Under the pieces are notes generated by a model. It saw nothing but the letters and a program-made list of their open reading frames with translations, made no database searches and was not told the origin of the DNA. Both the position numbers and the translations under genes were made by a program. From Candidatus Sulfopaludibacter sp. SbA3 (GTDB lineage: Bacteria; Acidobacteriota; Vicinamibacteria; Vicinamibacterales; UBA2999), in the NCBI GenBank assembly GCA_945866285.1, contig CAMBHC010000233.1:1-5054 (forward strand): 5,054 bases of DNA, given 5' to 3'. How positions within the stretch are numbered: the first letter of the stretch is position 1; every line of letters starts with the position of its first letter. Below, one piece after another: positions 1 through 5,054 of the stretch.

Positions 1-415
1 CTGACAGCTGACGGGGAGCCCAGCGCGTGGCCCGCTCGCCCTCATCCATGCTGTAGGTCCACTTGATCTCGCCCGTGCGGGGCTCGACGGCGATCACGGC
101 CCGGCGTGTGCCGGCCGTTGCGTACAGCATGCCCTTGACCATGATGGGCGTGCCTTCCAGCTTGGTCTCTGGGCGGGGACCGAAGTTATCGGTCTTCACG
201 CGCCAGGCCACTTCCAACTTGCTGAAGTTGGTGCCGTTGATTTGGTCGAGAGGCGAGTACTTGCTGCCGCGGAGGTCCGCGGTGTACATCGGCCACTCGC
301 CGTTCTTGGTGCTGGGCATCGGGCTGGCCTGTCCGGACACGAGTGGGGCGACCCACGCGTAAGCCGCGACGAGCAGCACCAGTGCGGGCACGACCCGAAT
401 TGCGATGCGCTTCAT
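1..415 (-). CDS. PQQ-binding beta-propeller dehydrogenase (quinoprotein), N-terminal part
   Basis: This is the first 138 codons of a gene read leftwards from an ATG at 415-413; it has no stop and leaves the window at base 1. Residues 1-30 look like a Sec signal peptide: Lys2-Arg3, then a hydrophobic core (about residues 8-26), then a likely cleavage site near SGQA/S (27-31), so the product is probably periplasmic. The mature part opens with W41-P-M-Y44, D47 and KYSPLDQI (52-59), the typical N-terminus of PQQ-dependent alcohol/glucose dehydrogenases. The propeller-blade phrases LEGTPIMVKGMLY (86-98) and TGEIKWTY (114-121) follow. Such enzymes oxidise alcohols or sugars using pyrroloquinoline quinone and pass electrons to a cytochrome or quinone. 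The substrate, the PQQ-binding residues and any fused cytochrome domain lie outside the window, so only the family can be named. A good ribosome site supports the start. Confidence 0.88.
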   Translation of the reverse strand, partial: MKRIAIRVVPALVLLVAAYAWVAPLVSGQASPMPSTKNGEWPMYTADLRGSKYSPLDQINGTNFSKLEVAWRVKTDNFGPRPETKLEGTPIMVKGMLYATAGTRRAVIAVEPRTGEIKWTYSMDEGERATRWAPRQLS

Positions 416-422
416 GCGTCTA

Positions 423-427
423 CTCCT
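423..427 (-). promoter_or_regulatory. Shine-Dalgarno site of the quinoprotein gene
   Basis: On the minus strand AGGAG lies seven bases upstream of the ATG at 415-413, an ideal spacing. It fixes the start and agrees with the signal peptide beginning at that codon. Confidence 0.8.
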
Positions 428-461
428 ACAAACTGGGAAAAATACGACATCCGACCGAATC

Positions 462-487
462 CTTCCCGATTCGATCGGAACATAATA
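462..487 (-). promoter_or_regulatory. Possible promoter/operator of the quinoprotein gene
   Basis: Reading the minus strand, a TATTAT hexamer (487-482) resembles a sigma-70 -10 box. Just downstream of it is an imperfect dyad, TTCCGAT-CGA-ATCGGGAA (480-463), with one unpaired base in an arm. It sits 48-65 bases before the ATG, where an operator or 5'-leader structure could act. I found no convincing -35 box at 16-18 bases from the hexamer, so this is only a candidate. The AT-rich stretch is nevertheless distinct from the surrounding GC-rich coding sequence, which suits a promoter. Confidence 0.25.
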
Positions 488-519
488 ACGACTTTTGGGG
501 GGCGAATGGGTTACCGGAG

Positions 520-541
520 AGCGGGGGCTTTAGCCCCCGCT
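520..541. repeat. Perfect GC-rich palindrome (REP-like element or transcript-end hairpin)
   Basis: The two 10-base arms AGCGGGGGCT and AGCCCCCGCT are exact reverse complements separated by TT, giving a very stable hairpin on either strand. It starts 8 bases past the stop codon of the pseudouridine synthase gene (549-551) and lies 105 bases before the quinoprotein ATG, so it could end or protect the hydrolase-rluB transcript. No U-run follows on either strand, so it is not a classical intrinsic terminator. The form (G/C-rich arms around a GCTTTAGC core, in an intergenic gap) resembles dispersed REP palindromes mobilised by RAYT transposases. One copy in the window cannot prove that. Confidence 0.6.
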
Positions 542-548
542 GATCAGC

Positions 549-1289
549 CTAAACGCAGGCCTTCAGCTGCTTGACCTCGTCCGGGGTCAGGTCACGCCAT
601 TGCCCGGGTTTCAGCCGTCCCAGGCCGATGGGACCCATCGCAATCCGGCGTAAATCACGGACCGGCAGCCCAACCGACCGGCACATTTTGCGGATTTGGC
701 GGTTGCGGCCCTCCCGCAGCGTGATGGTCAGCAAGGTGGTCGCCTTCGGGCCCTTCAGCGTGGTGCCGGCGCGCACGTCTGCCAGCGAGGTCCGCCGGCC
801 GTCAATGAACACGCCCTTCCGGAGCTTGTCCATGGCCTTGAGGTCGGGCATGCCGAGCACGATCACCTCGTAGACCTTGTCGACCTCGTGGCGCGGGTGG
901 GTGAGCCGCGCGGCGAGGTCGCCGTCGGTCATCATCAGCAGCAGGCCCTCGGAGTCGAAGTCGAGGCGTCCGACGGGGTAGATGTAGGCGCCCTGGCCGA
1001 TCAGGTCCATGATCGTGGGCCGTCCCTCGGGATCGCTCCGCGTCGTGACGTAGCCCTTGGGCTTGTAGAGGACGATGTAGCGGTCCTTGACGTCGAGCTT
1101 GATGCGGCGGCCATCGACCTAGATGGCGTCTTTCGACGGGTCGGCCTTGGGCCCGAGCGCGCGCACGGTGTCGCCGTTCACGGCGACCCGGCCTTCGAGA
1201 ATCATCTGCTCCGCGGCGCGGCGCGAGGCGACGCCCGCGGTCGAGAGAATCTTCTGCAGACGAACGCCGGGGCCCGTGTCTTTACTCAC
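549..1289 (-). pseudogene. rluB: RluB/RsuA-family rRNA pseudouridine synthase, interrupted by an in-frame TAG
   Basis: Family members isomerise a specific uridine to pseudouridine in 23S (RluB/E/F) or 16S (RsuA) rRNA. Read leftwards from GTG 1289, one frame carries the whole protein of about 246 codons, a normal family length. An S4 RNA-binding domain occupies about residues 9-45 (RLQKIL, GVASRRAAE, VNGDTV). The catalytic domain has YKPKGYVTT (75-83), GRLDFDSEGLLL (107-118) with catalytic Asp110, and GRNRQIRKM (194-202). Codon 57 is TAG (1121-1119), between the S4 domain and the core, just before VDGRRI. It splits the gene into a 56-codon S4 piece and a catalytic piece whose first later start is the ATG at 1010, which drops the YKPKG strand. 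All motifs are intact and there is no frame change, so this is a recent mutation or a sequence error. The exact subfamily (rluB or another RsuA-type member) is inferred. The gene overlaps the hydrolase by four bases. Confidence 0.85.
1119..1121 (-). other. In-frame amber codon inside the pseudouridine synthase gene
   Basis: The reverse-strand codon is TAG, flanked by GCC-ATC before and GTC-GAT-GGC after. The same frame is open and homologous-looking on both sides, with 36 codons between the TAG and the next ATG. The family commonly has an acidic or other polar residue just before VDG, so a single-base change from a codon such as GAG would explain it. The gene's own natural stop (551-549) is also TAG, which argues against the organism reading TAG as an amino acid. 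Confidence 0.85.
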
Positions 1290-1305
1290 CGATCCATTAT
1301 CTCCC
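1286..1305 (-). promoter_or_regulatory. GTGA stop/start overlap and ribosome site of the pseudouridine synthase gene
   Basis: On the minus strand the bases GTGA (1289-1286) hold both the GTG start of the synthase and the TGA stop of the hydrolase, a common sign of translational coupling in an operon. GGGAG (1305-1301) lies 11 bases upstream, slightly far for a Shine-Dalgarno site. The in-frame ATG at 1328 is possible, but it would add 13 residues unlike the family's usual N-terminus, so GTG 1289 is preferred. Confidence 0.55.
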
Positions 1306-2494
1306 GCCAGAAACGCATCAGCCGCCAAACTTCGGTCGGGCTTGGCGCGCGGTTCACTTCCGCATGGGTAATCAGGCCGCTCAAGAGCCCGGTCACCTGG
1401 ACCGTGCCGCGCAGGTGTTCGGCGAGCAGCACCGTCTCCATTGAGGGAATGACGTTGTCGTCCACGCCGTGGAGCAACAGCACCGGCGCCAGCGGCGCCG
1501 GCGCCCGTTCGGCCGACAACGCTGGCATGCCGGGATAGTCCTTGAGGCCGTCAGCAATCGGCAGCAGGATCGGTCCCAGCTTATCGACCGCGCGCTCGTT
1601 GACGTAGGTCATCAGCGTGCGTGACGGCTCGGGCAGCGTGTCCGCATAGGTCTTCATCTCGTCGAAGACCGTGAGCGCCGCGGCCTGGTCGGTCAAGGCC
1701 AGTGACGAGGCCAGTAGGAACCCGTCAATGCCGCGGCTGAGGGCCGCGACCTGGTCCGCCGGCACCACGCGGTCCGCGAGGCTGAGCAGGACCACCGCCA
1801 CGCCGTAGTCGTGGGGCGGGTGCAGGCCGACCTGGGCCGCCCCGACCACCGCCGAACTCTGCTTCGCACGTTCGAGATTGCCGAGCACCTGGCCCGAGCA
1901 GAGGTAATGCATCACGCGCGCGAGGTCGCCGTGGCCGCCGAACGACAAGACGAACGCCACGTGGTCGCGAATCGACGAGCGTCCCGCGGCGACGATCGAC
2001 AGGCCGCCCGAGAAGCTGATGCCGAGCAAGCCGACCTTGCCGTCGGGCGCGTACTGCTTCTGCGCGCTGGCCCAGATCACCGCGTCCTCGATCACATCGG
2101 TGACTTGCGGCGTGATCTTGAATTTCTGCAGGTCCGGTGCGGCGATGGTCAACACGCCGAATCCCGTCGCCGCGAGGTCTTCGGCCAGGCCCACCAGTCG
2201 CGCCTCGGTGATGCCGTCGCGATGTACGCCCGGCATCAGCAGCACGGTGCGGCGCACACCGCCGGCCGGCCGATAGAATCGCGCCGGGACGTCCCCGGTT
2301 CGCGTCGGGACCTGGAAGATCGCCTCGCGCGTGAAGGCCGATGCCCGCCAGGACGCCACCGTGGCCGGCGCGCCAGGCAGGTCGGCGGCACGAACGATAA
2401 AGCTGAGCGCGTCGAAGTAGGGGAGCGCCAGCCAACCGCCAAGGGCGAGCAGGGCGACGACTGTCGCCGCCTTGGCGCGGCGCGAGAAGGGCAC
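1286..2494 (-). CDS. Exported or membrane-anchored alpha/beta hydrolase
   Basis: This 402-residue protein begins with basic residues (R5, R6, K8) and a hydrophobic stretch (about 9-27), so it is either secreted or anchored in the membrane with its catalytic domain outside. The alpha/beta-hydrolase fold is visible as LLMPGVHRDG (85-94, oxyanion-loop region), a nucleophile elbow GISFSGG (158-164) with Ser160, LLLHGVDDNVIP (339-350) with the likely acid Asp346, and a C-terminal THAEV with the likely base His377. The elbow has Ser where GxSxG has its last Gly. An insert between elbow and acid residue (about 200-310) may form a lid. The substrate is unknown; esterase or peptidase-like activity is possible. 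Start: GTG 2494 is chosen because it puts the basic and hydrophobic segment at the N-terminus. GTG 2509 or 2530 would add 5 or 12 residues without a leader-like look, and none of the three has a clear ribosome site. It probably shares a transcript with the downstream synthase. Confidence 0.85.
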   Translation of the reverse strand: MPFSRRAKAATVVALLALGGWLALPYFDALSFIVRAADLPGAPATVASWRASAFTREAIFQVPTRTGDVPARFYRPAGGVRRTVLLMPGVHRDGITEARLVGLAEDLAATGFGVLTIAAPDLQKFKITPQVTDVIEDAVIWASAQKQYAPDGKVGLLGISFSGGLSIVAAGRSSIRDHVAFVLSFGGHGDLARVMHYLCSGQVLGNLERAKQSSAVVGAAQVGLHPPHDYGVAVVLLSLADRVVPADQVAALSRGIDGFLLASSLALTDQAAALTVFDEMKTYADTLPEPSRTLMTYVNERAVDKLGPILLPIADGLKDYPGMPALSAERAPAPLAPVLLLHGVDDNVIPSMETVLLAEHLRGTVQVTGLLSGLITHAEVNRAPSPTEVWRLMRFWREIMDR

Positions 2495-2519
2495 GGCGGA
2501 ATGGTACACCGGACAGCTG

Positions 2520-2542
2520 AACGTTCGCACGTTGGTTCAACC
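2520..2542. promoter_or_regulatory. Adjacent short dyads upstream of the hydrolase gene
   Basis: Two inverted repeats lie back to back: AACGT-TCGC-ACGTT (2520-2533) and GGTT-C-AACC (2534-2542). They fall 26-48 bases before the preferred hydrolase start, inside the 185-base divergent gap, where an operator could act. The arms are only 4-5 bases, so chance is quite possible. The rest of the gap also holds CCGCCGGCGG (2556-2565) and GGGG-AAAGTG-CCCC (2564-2577). I see no clear promoter for the hydrolase itself. Confidence 0.2.
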
Positions 2543-2611
2543 GCGGTGGCCCCAGCCGCCGGCGGGGAAAGTGCCCCAGCGTAGGAGGCATTGGGAGGCG
2601 GCCCGAATGTT

Positions 2612-2640
2612 TTCACTTGGCCTTTGAACAGGCTTAGCAT
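2612..2640 (+). promoter_or_regulatory. Candidate sigma-70 promoter for the cheB/R gene
   Basis: TTCACT (2612-2617) matches four of six -35 positions and TAGCAT (2635-2640) matches four of six -10 positions, with an exact 17-base spacer. Transcription would start near 2647, leaving a leader of about 33 bases before the ATG at 2680. The stretch is AT-richer than its surroundings. The call rests on weak consensus matches alone. Confidence 0.35.
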
Positions 2641-2679
2641 GAAAAGGTAACCAGGCCACTCTCACGTAAAGAGATTTCC

Positions 2680-2774
2680 ATGGCGACCAGAAAACGCACA
2701 GCAAGTGCCCCCGGCAAGGCATCAGCCAAGCCAGCGGCGGAGCATGGCCAGCAGGCCCCCCACCCCAGGCAGTC
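2680..2774 (+). other. Original start and N-terminal leader of cheB/R, now out of frame
   Basis: The ATG at 2680 follows AAAGAG (2668-2673) at six bases and encodes a basic, Ala/Pro-rich leader starting MATRKRTASAPGKASAKP, the sort of disordered N-terminus often seen on CheB/CheR fusions. In that frame translation ends at TAG 2824-2826 after 48 codons, whereas the CheB domain is in the neighbouring frame. Adding one base in the run of six C (2756-2761) or the four C (2763-2766) joins the leader smoothly to the CheB frame, giving QQAPPPQAVVDDSSEA. The intact gene therefore most likely starts at 2680. As given, only an internal start such as GTG 2775 can produce the CheB domain. Confidence 0.7.
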
Positions 2775-5054
2775 GTGGATGACTCGTCGGAAGCGGTTGT
2801 CGCCGACTTCCCCATTGTCGGAATAGGTGCTTCAGCAGGCGGGCTGGAAGCATTCGATCAGTTTTTCCGCGCCTGCCCGGCAGACACCGGCATGGCCTTT
2901 GTGCTGGTACCGCATCTGGACCCGAGCCACGCAAGTCTGCTGGCGGAAATCCTGCAGCGCATCACTGCCATGCCGGTGACGCAAGCCTTAGACCAGGTGC
3001 GGGTCGAGCCCAATTGCGTCTACATCATTCCGCCCAACCGCGAGATGGGCATACTGAATGGGGTATTGCAGCTCTCTGTGCCAGAGGAGCTGCGCGGGCA
3101 TCGCATGCTGATTGATGTATTCCTGCGCTCGCTGGCCGAGGACCAGGGGGAAAAGGCCGTTGGTATCGTCCTCTCCGGCACCGCCAATGACGGCACGCAC
3201 GGCCTGGGCGCCATCTTAGCCGCCGGCGGCATTTGCATGGTGCAGGAACCCTCCACCGCCAAATTCGACAGCATGCCGCGAGGCGCCATCGCGGCCGGCT
3301 TCGCCACCCATGTTCTGCCGGTGGAGGAGATGCCTGCGATGCTGCAGAAAGTAGTTGCCAGTCAGTCAGTGCTTACGCAGAGAGTGCCGGCTATCATTGG
3401 GGGGAACGCCCTGAGCAGCGTGAACCAGATTCTGTTGCAACTACGCCGCAGCACCGGTCACGATTTTTCGCTCTACAAGAAGAGCACCATCGGCCGTCGC
3501 ATCGAGCGGCGCATGGCGCAGCAGCACATCAACGATGTGGCGGTCTATGCGCGCTACCTGAAGGACAATCGCGACGAGATACAGGCGCTGTTCCACGAAC
3601 TGCTGATCAACGTCACCAGTTTTTTCCGCGACCCGGCCGCCTTCGTCGTGCTGAAAGAAACCGTTCTACCGCCGCTGCTGGCGGGCAGACTCAGTGGCGA
3701 CACATTCCGGGTCTGGGTGACCGGTTGCTCCACCGGCGAGGAAGCCTATTCGATTGCCATGGTGTTCCTGGAGTTGATGGACGAGAGGGAGGAGCAGGGA
3801 TTGCATCTCCAGATCTACGCCACCGACCTCGACGATGACGCCATAGCCGTGGCGCGGGTCGGCCGCTACCCCCTCCACCACGTCGTCCAAGGCGTGACCC
3901 CGGCGCGCCTGCGCCGATTTTTCAGCAAGGAACACGGCAACCACGGGAGCTACACCATCAGGAGGGAGGTTCGCGAAAGAGTGGTGTTCGCAGTACATGA
4001 CCTCGTCAAGGACCCGCCCTTCACCAAGCTCGACCTGCTCTCTTGCCGCAACCTGATGATCTATTTCGAGCCGGAACTGCAGAAACGGCTGATTCCCGTT
4101 TTTCACTACGCCCTCAATCCAGACGGGGTGCTGTTCCTGTCCGCATCGGAGAGCATCGCCGACAACCCGGAGCTGTTTTCGGCGGTCGATCGCAAGTGGA
4201 AGTTCTACCGGGCCATACATACGGGTGCAGCCAAACACCCCGCAATTGGCGCCAAGCGGGTTCAGGGCGCCGGGAAAGGTGGGCGGCCGGCGGCTGCGGC
4301 GGTGATCGGCCGATCGAAAGCCGACAGCGCAGGTGGCGTCGGCGAACTGAGTCAGCGCGTGCTGCTGCAGAACTACGCGCCGGCCTCGGTAACCACCGAC
4401 GCCAGGGGCAACATCCTCTTCGTGCATGGCGACACCGGCCGATACCTGCGCCCGGCCCCAGGCCCGGCCAGCCACAATGTGATCAAGATGGCGCGCGAGG
4501 GACTCGAATCGCCCTTGCGCGTGGCTATCCGCGGTGCGGCGAACACAGCGGTGTCGACACTCAACCGGCAAGTCTTGATGAAGGCCGATGGCGTTCTCAC
4601 CAAGGTGAGCTTCAGCGTGCGGCGGCTGCCTGGTCAACATTCAGCCGCCGGCACCGAGACCGGCGAGAATCTGCTGCTGGTGAGTTTCCAGGACGTCGCC
4701 CAGTCCGGCACGCCCGCGCACAAGCCCACCACCAAACAAGGCCGGCGCAAAGGCCTCGGCAAGGAAAGTCCACCGTCGGCCGAAGCGGTGCGCATCGGGG
4801 AACTGGAGCAGGCGCTTGCCGACAGCGGGGAAAGCCTGCAAGCCGCCATCGCCGAACTGCAGGCCACCAGCGAGGAATTCAAATCGACCAACGAGGAGTT
4901 GCAGTCGACCAACGAAGAGCTCCAGTCTTCCAATGAAGAACTGGAAACCTCCAAGGAAGAGCTGCAATCGATGAACGAAGAAACGTTCACGGTGAATAGC
5001 GAGCTGAACACCAAGGTCGAGCAATTAGGCGGCATGCAGAACGACATCAAGAAC
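2775..5054 (+). CDS. CheB-CheR-PAS chemotaxis fusion protein, 3' end off the window
   Basis: An unbroken frame of 760 codons reaches the right edge. CheB methylesterase (residues 12-200): GASAGG with Ser20, PHLDP with His47 and SGTANDG with Asp139 form the catalytic triad that removes methyl esters from receptor glutamates. CheR methyltransferase (about 212-480): the N-terminal helical part has GHDFSLYKKSTIGRRIERR (from 228); the SAM-binding part has GCSTGEE (317-323), ATDLDDD (Asp351) and SCRNLMIYF (Arg425-Asn426). A PAS-like domain (525-641) and a heptad coiled coil (about 690-750) follow; the last residues, NDIKN, usually lead into another PAS domain. There is no CheB receiver domain, so activity is probably set by the PAS/coiled-coil part or a kinase end not seen. 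It is cytosolic. The GTG 2775 start (AGG five bases upstream) is the only in-frame option here; the true start is probably ATG 2680, lost by a frameshift. No cheA, cheW or receptor gene is in view. Confidence 0.93.
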   Translation, partial: MDDSSEAVVADFPIVGIGASAGGLEAFDQFFRACPADTGMAFVLVPHLDPSHASLLAEILQRITAMPVTQALDQVRVEPNCVYIIPPNREMGILNGVLQLSVPEELRGHRMLIDVFLRSLAEDQGEKAVGIVLSGTANDGTHGLGAILAAGGICMVQEPSTAKFDSMPRGAIAAGFATHVLPVEEMPAMLQKVVASQSVLTQRVPAIIGGNALSSVNQILLQLRRSTGHDFSLYKKSTIGRRIERRMAQQHINDVAVYARYLKDNRDEIQALFHELLINVTSFFRDPAAFVVLKETVLPPLLAGRLSGDTFRVWVTGCSTGEEAYSIAMVFLELMDEREEQGLHLQIYATDLDDDAIAVARVGRYPLHHVVQGVTPARLRRFFSKEHGNHGSYTIRREVRERVVFAVHDLVKDPPFTKLDLLSCRNLMIYFEPELQKRLIPVFHYALNPDGVLFLSASESIADNPELFSAVDRKWKFYRAIHTGAAKHPAIGAKRVQGAGKGGRPAAAAVIGRSKADSAGGVGELSQRVLLQNYAPASVTTDARGNILFVHGDTGRYLRPAPGPASHNVIKMAREGLESPLRVAIRGAANTAVSTLNRQVLMKADGVLTKVSFSVRRLPGQHSAAGTETGENLLLVSFQDVAQSGTPAHKPTTKQGRRKGLGKESPPSAEAVRIGELEQALADSGESLQAAIAELQATSEEFKSTNEELQSTNEELQSSNEELETSKEELQSMNEETFTVNSELNTKVEQLGGMQNDIKN
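4863..5009 (+). repeat. Seven 21-base units encoding a heptad-repeat coiled coil
   Basis: Inside the cheB/R gene, consecutive seven-residue units read ATSEEFK, STNEELQ, STNEELQ, SSNEELE, TSKEELQ, SMNEETF and TVNSELN (residues 697-745). Units two to five are near-identical in protein and similar in DNA; the outer ones are diverged. The regular Leu spacing and acidic/polar faces predict a parallel coiled coil joining the PAS domain to downstream signalling domains. This NEELQ linker is a known hallmark of CheB/CheR-PAS fusions. Confidence 0.85.

Noticed and set aside
520..541. Rho-independent terminator as the sole explanation of the palindrome
   Set aside because: The stem is strong but no run of T follows on either strand, so a classical intrinsic terminator is not supported.
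63..574. Short plus-strand frames near the left edge
   Set aside because: They lie opposite the quinoprotein gene and its promoter region; the minus-strand frame has a signal peptide, a ribosome site and family motifs.
1119..1121. Stop-codon reassignment or pyrrolysine/readthrough at the TAG
   Set aside because: The same gene ends with TAG, there is no supporting element, and a point error or mutation is simpler.
696..1538. Plus-strand open frame of 280 codons across the pseudouridine synthase and hydrolase end
   Set aside because: It spans two real minus-strand genes and their junction, has no domain, and arises from high GC.
2564..2577. GGGG-AAAGTG-CCCC hairpin as a regulatory RNA
   Set aside because: The four-base arms are too short in such GC-rich sequence, and no aptamer-like structure surrounds it.
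1811..2584. Long plus-strand open frame (257 codons) opposite the hydrolase
   Set aside because: It is the antisense of a GC-rich coding gene. The protein is rich in Arg, Ala and Gly with no recognisable domain, while the minus strand has a clear hydrolase fold.
3666..4640. Minus-strand open frame of 324 codons opposite the CheR and PAS regions
   Set aside because: It is a shadow of the cheB/R frame, which has all family motifs. The antisense product has no recognisable motif.

Overview
The window is 5,054 bases of GC-rich bacterial chromosome with ordinary bacterial gene spacing. It holds four protein genes. Three are on the minus strand in the left half and one is on the plus strand in the right half. 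I see no tRNA, rRNA, CRISPR array, transposase or phage gene. The taxon cannot be fixed from this sequence. High GC, a periplasmic PQQ-type quinoprotein and a secreted or membrane-anchored alpha/beta hydrolase next to an rRNA pseudouridine synthase would suit an Acidobacteriota-like or proteobacterial soil or sediment organism, but this is a guess from gene flavour.

Minus strand, in order of transcription (right to left). (1) At 2494-1286 is an exported or membrane-anchored alpha/beta hydrolase. (2) Overlapping its stop codon by four bases (GTGA) is an RluB/RsuA-family 23S/16S rRNA pseudouridine synthase, 1289-549, interrupted by an in-frame TAG at 1119-1121. (3) After a 133-base gap holding a perfect GC-rich palindrome (520-541) and a possible promoter region, the start of a PQQ-binding beta-propeller dehydrogenase (415 to 1) runs off the left edge.

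Plus strand. After a 185-base divergent intergenic region (2495-2679) a large chemotaxis-type signalling gene begins and runs off the right edge. It encodes a CheB methylesterase domain, a CheR methyltransferase domain, a PAS-like domain and a long heptad-repeat coiled coil. This is the usual layout of the CheB/CheR-PAS fusion proteins that often end in further PAS domains and a histidine kinase. No CheB receiver domain is present and no other che gene is in view. The natural ATG (2680) and its lysine/proline-rich leader are one base out of frame with the CheB domain. A C-rich stretch (2756-2766) is the likely site of a missing base.

The most notable point is that two of the four genes carry a single-base reading-frame lesion (a nonsense codon in the pseudouridine synthase and a frameshift in cheB/R) while the rest of each protein is well conserved. 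This suggests sequencing or assembly error, or very recent inactivation. I did not find a convincing new biological system. The rest is recognisable families, and the other observations (palindromic REP-like element, atypical hydrolase nucleophile motif, codon-use difference between the halves, operator-like dyads) are modest.
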